Shown piece by piece: positions 22,675 through 31,705 of a DNA stretch of 44,119 nucleotides. The notes beneath the pieces were generated by a model. The model saw only the letters and a list, made by a program, of their open reading frames with translations, did no database searches and was not told where the DNA came from. The stretch lies in NCBI GenBank assembly GCA_045046885.1, contig JASFYX010000034.1, forward strand, positions 1-44,119. Direction: 5' to 3'. The DNA is from CG1-02-35-72 sp045046885 (GTDB lineage: Bacteria; Bacteroidota; Bacteroidia; Flavobacteriales; Flavobacteriaceae). The position numbers were made by a program, and so were the translations under genes. Each line of letters starts with the position of its first letter. Position 1 is the first letter of the stretch.

Positions 22675-25600
22675 CTAATTATGTTTTGATTTATAAGTGA
22701 AATAATAAACAAGAGGCACTAATAACAAGGTGAGAAATGTTGAAAATACTGTGCCGCCTATTAATGAAATGGCCAATCCTTGAAAAATGGGATCGAACAA
22801 CATTACAACAGCCCCAATGGCAACAGCCCCGGCTGTTAATAAAATAGGTGTTGTTCTTACCGCACCCGATTCTATTACGGCTTGCCTTAGCGGAATACCG
22901 TCTGCAACTCTTAAGTTGATAAAGTCAATAAGTAACACCGAGTTACGTACCATAATACCGGCTAGTGCAATCAAACCAATCATTGATGTAGCTGTAAAAT
23001 AAGCCCCTAATAACCAATGGCCAAATACAATGCCTGTTAAAGAAAGCGGAATGGCTATCATCATAACAATTGGTGCTTTAAAACTTTGGAACCAGCCTAT
23101 TAATAGGATGTAAATAATGATAATAACCAAAGCAAATGCAGCCCCTAAATCTCTAAATACATCGTAGGTAATTTGCCATTCACCATCCCATTTAACAGTA
23201 TATTCATCAGTGCTGAGTGGCTGACCGTTGTACAGTTCATTAATTTTTTCGCCTTTAGGTAATGTAATTTTTTTCAACTGTTTAGATAAATCTAAAATGG
23301 CGTAAATAGGGCTTTCAAGATTACCGGCCATATCGGCAGTTATATAAACCACTTCTTGTTGGTTTTTTCTGAAAATACTCTTGTTATTTTCGCCTTTCAC
23401 CACCTTAACCAAACTTGAAATAGGTATCATAGTGCCAAATTGTGTGGCTACTTTTAGTTGTAAAATACCCTCAATTGTTGTTTTTTGATTGTCTTTTAAC
23501 CTGAAAACAATTCCCACTTGTTTATCAGATTTTTCGTTGTAGATTTTATCTACCGGATAATGGGTTAAAGCCAATTGCAACATCATAACAATTTGTTGTG
23601 GGGCGACACCGTTAAGCATGGCTTTTTCTTTGTCTATTACAACATTGTATTTTTGTTGTTTTGCTTCAACCATCCAATCTACATCAACCACATTTTTGGT
23701 ATTGATAGCCATTGTTTTTAACTGTTTGGCAATTTTAATTTGCTCCTTATAGTTGGGACCGTAAACTTCGGCAACAATGGTTGATAAAACAGGAGGTCCC
23801 GGGGGTACTTCTACTACTTTTACATTGGCATTAAAGCGCTTGGCTATCTTTTTAATAGCGGGTCTAACGGCTTTAACAAGGTCGTGACTTTGCGTTGAAC
23901 GTTCTGATTTATCAACCAAATTAACTTGAATATCGGCTAAATTATCCATTCGACGTAAATCGTAATGACGTACCAAGCCGTTAAAAGTAATGGGTGAGGC
24001 AGCCCCTACATAACTTTGATAATCTTTTACCAAAGGATTTTTTGAAATGTATTGTGCAATCTCTTTTGTAACAACGGCTGTACGCTCTAAGGTTGTGCCT
24101 TCTGGCATATCAATGACAATTTGAAACTCATTTTTATTGTCAAATGGCAACATTTTAACGGCAACCGATTTGGTAAAAAACAGTGCTACAGTAATAACCA
24201 ATAACAATATATTAACACCAAAAAATGTGTAGCGTACTTTTTTATTATCAATTAACGGATTAATTAGTTTTGTGTAAATCTTAAAGAGTTTAGTGTCTTC
24301 TAACTTTGTGGGTTTTTTTTGCTCTTTATTCTCGTCTATTTTGTCTTTTATAACTAAGAATTTATAACCCAAATAAGGCGTAACGGTTAAGGCTGCAATC
24401 AAAGAAAATAACATGGCAATAGATGAGCCGATAGGAATGGGACTCATATAAGGACCCATCATACCACTTACAAAAGCCATAGGTAAAATAGACGCAATAA
24501 CCGTAAATGTGGCTAATATAGTTGGATTACCCACTTCGTTAACAGCATAAATAGTAGCTTGTTTAAAAGGCAATTGTCTTAAATGGAAATGACGGTGCAT
24601 ATTTTCGGCTATAATAATTGAATTATCAACCACAATACCCGTTACAAAAACCAAGGCAAATAAGGTGATACGGTTTAAGGTATAATCCATAAAATAATAG
24701 CTGAATAAGGTCAGCGCAAAGGTTACCGGAATTGATAAAAAGACTACCAAGCCACCACGCCATCCCATAGCAATCATCACCAAAAAGGTAACGGCTAAAA
24801 TGGCAATCATCAAGTGCATAAGCAGTTCTGATACCTTTTCTGAGGCTGTTTTACCGTAATTTCTAGTCACACTTACGTGGATGTCATTTGGAATCAATGA
24901 TTTTTTTAGTAAGGCCAATTTTGTATTGACTTTTTTAGCCAATTGCATCGCATCGCCCCCTTTTTGTTTGGCTATAGAAAGCGTTACGGCATTGTATTCT
25001 GATTTGAATTCAGCTTTGTTTTTAACATCGGCTTTACCGTAGCCAAAACTCACATATTCTTTTGGAATTTCGGGACCGTCTTTTATGGTGGCTACTTGTT
25101 TTAAATAAACAGGTTTACGTTGGTAAACACCAATAATTAAATTCTTTACATCATCAACTGATTTTAAAAAATCGCCCACTTCTACCAAAATTTCGGCATC
25201 ATTTTTATTGTATTTCCCTACTTGCGATTGTTGATTATTGGCTTTTATATTTTGCGTAATACCTAAAATATCAACGTGGTTTTGCGCCATTTTATCTTTG
25301 TCTAAAGCCACACTAATAATATGACTACGGCCGCCAATGAGTTTTGTAGCGGCAATACCTTTAATGCTTTTAAGACGGTTGTTTACCTCTTCGGCAACTT
25401 GTTTAATCTCAAAATCATTGTATTTATCGCTCCAAAATGTCAAGGCTTGAATGGGCACGTCATCTACGGCTCGGGTTTTAATCAATGGCATAGACACACC
25501 TTGAGGCATTTGGTCCATATGTTTTAAAATCTCATTGTACAATTGTACAAACGAGCGTTCTACATCTTCTTTTACATAAAATTGTACGATAACCATAGCT

Positions 25601-25878
25601 TGACCGCTCATTGAAGTTGAGTAAATATGCTCAACACCGGGTAAGTTCGAAATTATTTTTTCGAGGGGTGCCGCTATTTTGGTTTCTACTTCTTTGGGTG
25701 TTGCGCCCGGATACCTTAAAAAGACATCGGCCATGGGGACTTCTATTTGAGGTTCTTCTTCACGTGGAATGAGATAAGAACTAAATATACCCAATAACAT
25801 AAAAGCTATCATCAGCAAAGCGGTGAGCTTTGACTCTAAAAAAGCAGCTGCTATTTTTCCTGAAATTCCTTTATTCAT
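22675..25878 (-). CDS. RND efflux pump, inner-membrane permease
   Basis: The 1067-aa protein has the full AcrB/CusA-type architecture: TM1 (17-37), PN/PC porter domains (REEEPQIEVPMADVFLRYPGATPKEVETKI at the start), TM2-6 (about 350-510), a second porter block and TM8-12. In TM4 the relay motif reads GIVVDNSIIIAEN with Asp418 but Asn419 where AcrB has a second Asp. In TM10 the AcrB lysine position is Arg978 (GIMVRNSVLL). It is the third gene after tolC-like and MFP genes (gap 5 bp to the MFP). Substrate is unknown; PII-like and DUF2892 neighbours suggest metal or sulfur-related stress rather than a classical drug pump. Confidence 0.95.
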   Translation of the reverse strand: MNKGISGKIAAAFLESKLTALLMIAFMLLGIFSSYLIPREEEPQIEVPMADVFLRYPGATPKEVETKIAAPLEKIISNLPGVEHIYSTSMSGQAMVIVQFYVKEDVERSFVQLYNEILKHMDQMPQGVSMPLIKTRAVDDVPIQALTFWSDKYNDFEIKQVAEEVNNRLKSIKGIAATKLIGGRSHIISVALDKDKMAQNHVDILGITQNIKANNQQSQVGKYNKNDAEILVEVGDFLKSVDDVKNLIIGVYQRKPVYLKQVATIKDGPEIPKEYVSFGYGKADVKNKAEFKSEYNAVTLSIAKQKGGDAMQLAKKVNTKLALLKKSLIPNDIHVSVTRNYGKTASEKVSELLMHLMIAILAVTFLVMIAMGWRGGLVVFLSIPVTFALTLFSYYFMDYTLNRITLFALVFVTGIVVDNSIIIAENMHRHFHLRQLPFKQATIYAVNEVGNPTILATFTVIASILPMAFVSGMMGPYMSPIPIGSSIAMLFSLIAALTVTPYLGYKFLVIKDKIDENKEQKKPTKLEDTKLFKIYTKLINPLIDNKKVRYTFFGVNILLLVITVALFFTKSVAVKMLPFDNKNEFQIVIDMPEGTTLERTAVVTKEIAQYISKNPLVKDYQSYVGAASPITFNGLVRHYDLRRMDNLADIQVNLVDKSERSTQSHDLVKAVRPAIKKIAKRFNANVKVVEVPPGPPVLSTIVAEVYGPNYKEQIKIAKQLKTMAINTKNVVDVDWMVEAKQQKYNVVIDKEKAMLNGVAPQQIVMMLQLALTHYPVDKIYNEKSDKQVGIVFRLKDNQKTTIEGILQLKVATQFGTMIPISSLVKVVKGENNKSIFRKNQQEVVYITADMAGNLESPIYAILDLSKQLKKITLPKGEKINELYNGQPLSTDEYTVKWDGEWQITYDVFRDLGAAFALVIIIIYILLIGWFQSFKAPIVMMIAIPLSLTGIVFGHWLLGAYFTATSMIGLIALAGIMVRNSVLLIDFINLRVADGIPLRQAVIESGAVRTTPILLTAGAVAIGAVVMLFDPIFQGLAISLIGGTVFSTFLTLLLVPLVYYFTYKSKHN

Positions 25879-25883
25879 GATAT

Positions 25884-26954
25884 TTATTTTAAAGTAACAT
25901 TAGCACCATTGTACAATTTACCATTGGCACTTGTTATGATGTTTTCATTTTTATTTAAACCGCTTAAAACTTCAATGGTGTTACCATAAGTTTTACCCAA
26001 TCGCAACCATCTTAAAATAGCTGTATGCTGTAAACTTACTGTATAAACACCGCTGAGTTGCCCTTTATGAACCAATGCCGATTTAGGAATTGTAATAGTA
26101 TTAGCATCAGAAGTGCCTAAAAAATCGACTGATACAAACATACCTGAGAAAATATTTTCAGGATTGTTGATGTTGATTTTTACTTGATACAAACCTCCTG
26201 AATTTTTTGAAGATATGCTGATTTCTGAAATGACACCTTTTAAGATGACGTTATTCGATTTAACTTTTAAATTAACAGCATCACCTTTGTGAATTTTGTC
26301 AATCTGATTTTCGTTTACAAAGGTTTTTACCAAATAATTATGGGTGTTTTCTATGCTTAACAAAGGCATACCGGGATTGGCTAAATTGCCATTATCTATC
26401 ATCTTTCCGGTAATAACACCATCAAACGGCGCTTTAATATCGGCGTAAGCCAAATTGGCATCAATTTCTTTTTGCATTTGCATGGCGGCTTCTAAACCAG
26501 CCTTAGCTTGCTCGTAGTTGGTAGTGATATTGTCTAATTCTTTTTGAGAAGCACTGTTTTCTTTAAACAGTTGCGTAAAGCGTTCGTAGTCTTTTTTAGC
26601 GTTGGCAAAGTAACTTTTTGCTCGGGTAATTTGCGCATTTATTTGTCCTTTTTTGGCTTTTAAATCGGCACTGTTAATGCTTAAAAGTAAATCGCCTTTT
26701 TTAACTTTATCGCCAATTTTAACATTTACGTTAGCAACATAACCCATTAAACGGGTCCCTATATTGGCACTTTTAACGGCCTCAATAGTACCGCTAGAAC
26801 TAAATAATTGGTCAGTTTGTAAACTGTTTACCTTTGTGGTTGTAATTTTTAAGGCTTGTTCTTTTACTTCGGTTTTGGTTGCATCGCTACAGCCGGTCAA
26901 TAATAATGACAAGAGTAGTGTTAAAAAGCTTAATTTGTTAAGTATTGATTTCAT
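25884..26954 (-). CDS. RND periplasmic adaptor (membrane fusion protein), lipoprotein
   Basis: The 356-aa HlyD/AcrA-family adaptor has an SPII signal (LLLTGC, Cys22), then the barrel-sandwich half VNVKIGDKVKKGDLLLSINSADLKAKK. A long coiled-coil hairpin follows (about 100-165), then the second half ADIKAPFDGVITGKMIDNGNLANPG and a beta-barrel and membrane-proximal domain. It bridges the permease and the TolC-type channel encoded on either side (5 and 12 bp gaps). Confidence 0.93.
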   Translation of the reverse strand: MKSILNKLSFLTLLLSLLLTGCSDATKTEVKEQALKITTTKVNSLQTDQLFSSSGTIEAVKSANIGTRLMGYVANVNVKIGDKVKKGDLLLSINSADLKAKKGQINAQITRAKSYFANAKKDYERFTQLFKENSASQKELDNITTNYEQAKAGLEAAMQMQKEIDANLAYADIKAPFDGVITGKMIDNGNLANPGMPLLSIENTHNYLVKTFVNENQIDKIHKGDAVNLKVKSNNVILKGVISEISISSKNSGGLYQVKININNPENIFSGMFVSVDFLGTSDANTITIPKSALVHKGQLSGVYTVSLQHTAILRWLRLGKTYGNTIEVLSGLNKNENIITSANGKLYNGANVTLK

Positions 26955-26966
26955 ATCTATATTGTT

Positions 26967-28277
26967 TTATTGTTGTAGAAATTTTAAATAGTTATAGGTT
27001 GCGTTATACATGAGTATGGCTTGATAATATTCTAATTGTTTGCTTTGATATTGTGTTTGTGCACTGAGTAAATCGGTTGTTTTTTCAAGCCCTTGCTTGT
27101 AACGATTTGTGATTATTTTTAGCACTTCGGCACTCTGACTGACCGCTAATTTACTACGGTGTAAGTTGGCAAGGGCATCATTTAATTGACGTTTGGTTTT
27201 ACTAAAATCAAGTTCTGTTTTGGTGATATAATCTCTATAACCCAACTCGGCTTTAGCTAAAGTGGCTCTTTCTTGTTTTATTTTGTTGAGGTGTTGCCCA
27301 CCATTAAAAACTGACCAGCTTAATTGTAAACCTACTAAGTAGTTATTGGCTTTAAAACCTAGAAAATCGGCTGTGTTCCATTCGTAATTAGCAAAGGCAT
27401 TGGCACGTGGTAAAAAAGCTGATTGGGATGATTTTAACATTTGTTTTTGCGCTTCTACTTGCGATTTATAAGCTAAAATATCGGTGCGTTGTTCGGTTAA
27501 TACTTGTTTACTGTCCGAAATATTTTTTATCAAACTCAAAGAATCAGTAGGAACTAAAACGCTTGTTTTATCCTGTTTACCTAAAAGATAAGCCAATTGG
27601 TCTGAGCTGTTTTTAACCATACTTTCGGTTTGTTGCAATTGGTTTTTAACCGATGCTACATAAACTTCGAGGTTTAAGACATCTGATTTTTGTACCAAAC
27701 CCTGTTTGTATAAATCACTTACATATTTATGATTGGCTTTTACCGTTTTTAAAGCTTGTTTTACTACGTCAACGGCTTTATAAGATAATTGCAGTTTTAA
27801 ATAAGCTGTTTGAACTTGCAACTTGATGCCGTCTTTGGTTCTGGCTAAAGCAAAATCCGATGCTTGATTGGCCAATTTTGCTGCTTTGCGCTGATAAAAT
27901 CCGTCGATGTTTATAAGCGGTTGTTGTACCTGAATTTGTGTGCTAAAATTGGTAATAGCATCGGGACTGTTTAATAGAGCTGGATTAAAATCGGCTGCCG
28001 TAGTTATTTGTTGTAACAACTTAAATCCGAAAGTGTTTAGCGGACTGTTAGTCGCCATAACCGAATTATTGACGGTTACGTTTGGTAAAAATACCGCCAT
28101 AGATTGTTGGTACTGTGCCGTACTTATGGCTTTGTTTTGTTCGGCAATCTTTATCTGTGTGTTTTTTAATTGTGCTTGGTTAATGGCATCTTGCAAGCTT
28201 ATACTTTTTTGCTCTTGTGATATTGCATAAAAGGACATCAGCGATAAGCAAAATACCATTAAAATCTTTTTGTTCAT
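26967..28277 (-). CDS. TolC-family outer-membrane efflux protein
   Basis: Starting at ATG 28277 gives a 436-aa protein with signal peptide MNKKILMVFCLSLMSFYAISQ. An in-frame ATG at 28286 adds three residues. Two OEP repeats with long helices are visible (about 25-225 and 235-436), including VDVVKQALKTVKANHKYVSDLYKQGLVQKSDVLNLEV and the equivalent SAEVLKIITNRYKQGLEKTTDLLSAQTQYQ. It is the first gene of the leftward efflux operon (tolC-like, MFP, RND, PII-like, DUF2892) and is preceded by an operator-like region. Confidence 0.93.
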   Translation of the reverse strand: MNKKILMVFCLSLMSFYAISQEQKSISLQDAINQAQLKNTQIKIAEQNKAISTAQYQQSMAVFLPNVTVNNSVMATNSPLNTFGFKLLQQITTAADFNPALLNSPDAITNFSTQIQVQQPLINIDGFYQRKAAKLANQASDFALARTKDGIKLQVQTAYLKLQLSYKAVDVVKQALKTVKANHKYVSDLYKQGLVQKSDVLNLEVYVASVKNQLQQTESMVKNSSDQLAYLLGKQDKTSVLVPTDSLSLIKNISDSKQVLTEQRTDILAYKSQVEAQKQMLKSSQSAFLPRANAFANYEWNTADFLGFKANNYLVGLQLSWSVFNGGQHLNKIKQERATLAKAELGYRDYITKTELDFSKTKRQLNDALANLHRSKLAVSQSAEVLKIITNRYKQGLEKTTDLLSAQTQYQSKQLEYYQAILMYNATYNYLKFLQQ

Positions 28278-28311
28278 TGTCCTCATTTTTAAATTGAATT
28301 AAAATTTGAGG

Positions 28312-28377
28312 CAAAATTAGAGCGGGCTAAAGGTTAATGGTGTAACCTAACATACAGATATAAGTAACTTATGTTAC
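28312..28377 (-). promoter_or_regulatory. Promoter and operator-like region of the efflux operon
   Basis: Minus-strand TAATTTTG at 28312-28319 fits a -7 box but has no TTTG box 19 bp upstream. Instead the inverted repeat AGGTTA-N6-TAACCT (28331-28348) covers that position. Two 14-bp GTAAC-N4/5-(T/A)AC sites, 28342-28355 and 28364-28377, start 22 bp apart (two helical turns); the second is the palindrome GTAACTTATGTTAC. This arrangement suggests regulated transcription. No regulator gene is encoded in the adjacent DNA. Confidence 0.5.
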
Positions 28378-28403
28378 AGTTTTTGTGGTAAAGTATGTTA
28401 TGA

Positions 28404-29174
28404 TTATTTGTGTTTTTTGCGCACCTTCATGTTAAGAGCTTCTACACCAAGTGAAAAGGCAATTGCAAAATAAAGATACCCTTTTGGGATAGCACCAATT
28501 GTTTGTTTAAAGATAACGGTATGTGACAAATGTGCCGCTTCTACAACCAACATAAATCCGATAAGGATTAAAAAAGACAAGGCTAACATCTGTACTGTAG
28601 GATGTTTGTTTACAAATTTTGATACAGGTGATGCAAACACCATCATAATGAGCATAGAGATTAAAACAGAAACAATCATAATTTCTAAAGCACCATTAAT
28701 GCCGTTGGTCATACCTACAGCAGTAAGTATGGAATCAAAAGAAAAAACAAGGTTTATAAGGGCAATTTGTACAATGGCTTTACTGAGCGTGTACCCTTTT
28801 TTAGGAGAAGATTTTTCTGGGTCATCACCTTCTACTTTATGGTGGATTTCGCGCGTACTTTTAAAAAGTAAAAAGATACCGCCGGCTAATAGTATAAGAC
28901 TTTGACCTGTAACATCAGATTTAAACCAAGTTGTATTAAAACTACAAATGGGGGTGTTTAACGCTATTAAATAAGTGATTCCCAATAGTAAAATAATACG
29001 TAAAACAAGCGCTAAAACCATTCCTAAATTAGTGGCTTTTTTCTGGATTGCTTTAGGTAATTTTCCCGCAGCAATAGAAATAAAAACCAAGTTATCTAGA
29101 CCTAAAACAATTTCTAAAAAGGTTAAAGTTAAAAGGGCAACCCAAGCTTCAGAATGTAGAAAAATTTCAATCAT
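28404..29174 (-). CDS. TerC-family integral membrane protein
   Basis: The 256-aa protein has seven to eight transmembrane segments and the TerC signatures FLEIVLGLDNLVFISI (with the conserved Asp at about 27) and LINLVFSFDSILTAVGMT (second Asp). TerC proteins are linked to manganese export during membrane protein metalation or to tellurite resistance; this single copy outside a ter operon points to metal homeostasis. It overlaps the preceding lipoprotein gene by 4 bp, suggesting translational coupling. Confidence 0.92.
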   Translation of the reverse strand: MIEIFLHSEAWVALLTLTFLEIVLGLDNLVFISIAAGKLPKAIQKKATNLGMVLALVLRIILLLGITYLIALNTPICSFNTTWFKSDVTGQSLILLAGGIFLLFKSTREIHHKVEGDDPEKSSPKKGYTLSKAIVQIALINLVFSFDSILTAVGMTNGINGALEIMIVSVLISMLIMMVFASPVSKFVNKHPTVQMLALSFLILIGFMLVVEAAHLSHTVIFKQTIGAIPKGYLYFAIAFSLGVEALNMKVRKKHK

Positions 29175-29542
29175 TTATTAATTTTTGTAGCTGTGCCTTT
29201 TTGTTTAAAATTAGAATCTTGGTAGAAAGCTTTAAAACTATAATTATCGCCATCAAACCCCGTTATTTTTACGTGAAAAGGAACACTATCTAAAGCTGTT
29301 TTAGGATTTTTATGTGTTAGTATGTACTCAAAGTTATTTTTCCATTTAATGTAAAAAGTATCCTTTTTACCTTCATAAGTTTCAATTTGTAATGTATCAT
29401 TACGCGTAGCTGTAGAAGTGATATTCTTATCGCTTAAAATAGTTTTAAAAGTCCCTGTTTTGTAGTAGTCAAGGTCTTTTAAGGTGCTGTTTTTACAGCT
29501 AAACAGACTTAATAAAATTAGAAGTGTTATAAAATGACGCAT
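29171..29542 (-). CDS. Small lipoprotein, function unknown
   Basis: The 123-aa product has an SPII signal (LSLFSC, Cys16) and a beta-rich mature domain of about 105 residues (TGTFKTILSDK, LQIETYEGKKDTFYIKWKNNFEYIL). It starts within the purB stop (TAATG) and overlaps terC by 4 bp, so the three genes are tightly coupled. The family is not recognised. Confidence 0.78.
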   Translation of the reverse strand: MRHFITLLILLSLFSCKNSTLKDLDYYKTGTFKTILSDKNITSTATRNDTLQIETYEGKKDTFYIKWKNNFEYILTHKNPKTALDSVPFHVKITGFDGDNYSFKAFYQDSNFKQKGTATKINK

Positions 29543-30885
29543 TAAATTCCTGTAAAATTTTGAGGTGAAATAGCTTTTAATTCGACTTTTATAGCCTCAC
29601 TAACGTCTAGTGTTTCTATAAAATTGGCAATAGATTGTTTGGTAACTGTTGTGTTTGTACGAGTTAAACCTTTAAGTGTTTCGTAGGGATTTGGATACCC
29701 TTCGCGTCGTAAAATTGTCTGAAGCGCTTCGGCTACTACAGCCCAATTATCTTCTAAATCTTTATTGATTACCTCTTTATTTATAATGAGTTTATCTAAA
29801 CCTTTTAATGTTGAAGCAATACTTATAAGTGTGTGCCCAATAGGGACACCTACGTTTCTAAGGACAGTTGAATCGGTTAAATCACGTTGTAATCTTGATA
29901 CGGGAAGTTTTGCCGATAAGTGTTCGAACAAGGCATTTGCTAAGCCGATGTTGCCTTCAGAATTTTCAAAATCAATCGGATTGACTTTATGTGGCATTGC
30001 TGATGAACCGACTTCGCCGGCTTTTATTTTCTGTTTAAAATAGCCCATAGATATGTACATCCAAACATCACGATTTAAATCTAAAATTATGGTATTGATG
30101 CGTTTTAAAGCATCAAACAGAGCAGCCAAATGGTCGTAATGTTCTATTTGTGTTGTGGGAAACGAATGTTTTAAACCCAAAGTATCTTCTACAAATTGTT
30201 GTCCGAATTGTCGCCAATTGCTTGTAGGATAAGCTACCTTATGGGCATTGAAATTCCCCGTAGCCCCGCCAAATTTAGCAGCAAAAGGCACCTGTTTTAA
30301 GCTTTTTAATTGTTCTTCTAAGCGGACTGCAAAAACCATAAATTCTTTACCCAATCGGGTAGGTGAGGCAGGTTGCCCATGCGTTTTGGCCAGCATCGGG
30401 ATGTCTTGCCATTGTGTTGCTAAGCTCCTAATTTTATTTATAAGCGTATCAATTTGTACAAAATATACATTTTCTACAGCTTCTTTTAATGATAAGGGTA
30501 CAGCTGTATTATTGATGTCTTGAGACGTCAAGCCGAAATGGATAAACTCTTTGTATTTTTCGAGCCCTAAATTATCAAACTGCTCTTTAATAAAATATTC
30601 TACTGCTTTTACGTCGTGATTTGTTACCTTTTCAATGTCTTTTATACGTTGAGCATCTTTTGTAGAAAAAGAAGTATAAATAGTTTTCAGTTTTTCAAAA
30701 TCGGCCTTGTTAAAATCTTTTAATTGTGGTAGAGGTATTTCGCACAAGGCCAAAAAGTATTCTATTTCTACTTTTACACGGTAATTTATAAGCGCTTCTT
30801 CAGAAAAATAAGCGGCCAAAGCAACTACTTTAGAGCGGTAGCGACCGTCAATTGGCGAAATAGCATTTAAAGAATTTAAAGACAT
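29542..30885 (-). CDS. purB: Adenylosuccinate lyase
   Basis: PurB cleaves SAICAR and adenylosuccinate in purine synthesis. The 447-aa protein carries the fumarase/ASL superfamily signature SSAMPHKVNPIDFENSEGN (flexible catalytic Ser loop). It also shows LTSQDINNTA, KTHGQPASPTRLG and the C-terminal YPNPYETLKGLTR. Length and the extended N terminus fit the E. coli-like PurB subgroup. A -7 box lies at 30904-30911. The helical-repeat gene 47 bp upstream is in the same orientation and may be co-transcribed. Confidence 0.97.
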   Translation of the reverse strand: MSLNSLNAISPIDGRYRSKVVALAAYFSEEALINYRVKVEIEYFLALCEIPLPQLKDFNKADFEKLKTIYTSFSTKDAQRIKDIEKVTNHDVKAVEYFIKEQFDNLGLEKYKEFIHFGLTSQDINNTAVPLSLKEAVENVYFVQIDTLINKIRSLATQWQDIPMLAKTHGQPASPTRLGKEFMVFAVRLEEQLKSLKQVPFAAKFGGATGNFNAHKVAYPTSNWRQFGQQFVEDTLGLKHSFPTTQIEHYDHLAALFDALKRINTIILDLNRDVWMYISMGYFKQKIKAGEVGSSAMPHKVNPIDFENSEGNIGLANALFEHLSAKLPVSRLQRDLTDSTVLRNVGVPIGHTLISIASTLKGLDKLIINKEVINKDLEDNWAVVAEALQTILRREGYPNPYETLKGLTRTNTTVTKQSIANFIETLDVSEAIKVELKAISPQNFTGI

Positions 30886-30903
30886 CCGATTAATTTAAAA
30901 AGG

Positions 30904-30911
30904 CAAAATTA
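30904..30911 (-). promoter_or_regulatory. -7 promoter box of purB
   Basis: The minus strand reads TAATTTTG, 18 nt before the purB ATG, in the 47-bp gap after the helical-repeat gene. No TTTG lies at the 19-bp position. Confidence 0.4.
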
Positions 30912-30932
30912 AGCAATAATAGCTTAAAGACT

Positions 30933-31505
30933 TTATTTATTTTTCTTTAGTCTTAACAACACTTTTTTTCCTCTAGATTTATAGGCGCCACTTTCTTTAT
31001 AAATATTTTGCGCGATAATATGCTCCAATTCTTCATAGACCCAGTCGTAATTTTCACCAAAAATTAGTAGTGTTTCCATACTGTAAACTTTTATAGCTAC
31101 TTTATGCTTACTTATAAGCCAATCAAAAGAAGCTTCAATAATAAGGTCTATATGCTCTTTTTTAAGTTTTTCTTTTATGTAAAAAGCTTCTTTAGAGGTA
31201 TAAGCTTTTGCCAAAAGTTCACAAATTTTGGCAATAGGTCTAACGGCGCTTCCAAAGTGTAATTTATTCAAATGGATACAAAAAAGATCAATATACTCAG
31301 CAACCCATTCTAATTTTTTATGACAGACAAACTCTAAAACCCAAGCAGCTTTAATGGACGTTTTATTGTTAAAGTCAAAAGTAATTGCGAGTAAAAAAGG
31401 GAAGATATTTTTGTTTTCGAGTACTAAATTTGCAACCCTTAAACGGTTAACACGCCTAGTATCTGTAATTGAATTTAACTGATTTATTAATAAATCTTTA
31501 GTCAT
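30933..31505 (-). CDS. Helical-repeat (HEAT/ARM-like) protein upstream of purB
   Basis: With ATG 31505 (MTKDLLINQL) the product is 190 aa; a start at 31583 would lie inside the small gene at 31498-31623 and is rejected. The sequence is almost entirely amphipathic helices of 30-40 residue periodicity (NIFPFLLAITFDFNNKTSIKAAWVLEFV, IDLIIEASFDWLISKHKVAIKVYSMETLLIF), consistent with a HEAT/ARM solenoid. It has no signal peptide and is cytosolic. Function is unknown; scaffold or binding roles are typical of the fold. It overlaps the small gene by 8 bp (ATGACTAA). Confidence 0.8.
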   Translation of the reverse strand: MTKDLLINQLNSITDTRRVNRLRVANLVLENKNIFPFLLAITFDFNNKTSIKAAWVLEFVCHKKLEWVAEYIDLFCIHLNKLHFGSAVRPIAKICELLAKAYTSKEAFYIKEKLKKEHIDLIIEASFDWLISKHKVAIKVYSMETLLIFGENYDWVYEELEHIIAQNIYKESGAYKSRGKKVLLRLKKNK

Positions 31506-31623
31506 CCTTTTTTTTATCTTTCTTTTTAGGTGATAATTTATAGATAAGATACCCAAAGCCCACAACAAAATGCGCAATGACAACTATCATTATAAAATTA
31601 AACCAAAAATTAGACTCACGCAT
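31498..31623 (-). CDS. 41-aa single-pass membrane peptide
   Basis: An ATG at 31623 opens a 41-codon frame ending TAA at 31498-31500. The product starts MRESNFWFNFIMIVVIAHF, continues hydrophobic to about residue 28 (one transmembrane helix), and ends in a Lys/Asp tail (SPKKKDKKKDD). Its last codons overlap the ATG of the helical-repeat gene within ATGACTAA, the coupling arrangement also seen at 10190. A perfect -7 box (TAACTTTG on the minus strand) lies 19 nt upstream. The topology, coupling and promoter make it a convincing small gene. Confidence 0.7.
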   Translation of the reverse strand: MRESNFWFNFIMIVVIAHFVVGFGYLIYKLSPKKKDKKKDD

Positions 31624-31642
31624 TGGTGTAGAATTTGATTGT

Positions 31643-31650
31643 CAAAGTTA
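31643..31650 (-). promoter_or_regulatory. -7 box of the 41-aa peptide / helical-repeat operon
   Basis: The minus strand reads TAACTTTG, 19 nt before the ATG at 31623. No TTTG is found 19 bp upstream. Confidence 0.45.
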
Positions 31651-31705
31651 GGGAAAGAATTTATATCTTTATAGGATATTTTTAGACATTTATATCTTCA
31701 ATACT

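Noticed and set aside
31506..31583. N-terminal extension of the helical-repeat protein from 31583
   Set aside because: It would run antagonistically through the 41-codon gene in another frame. ATG 31505 is translationally coupled to that gene and gives a soluble helical protein.
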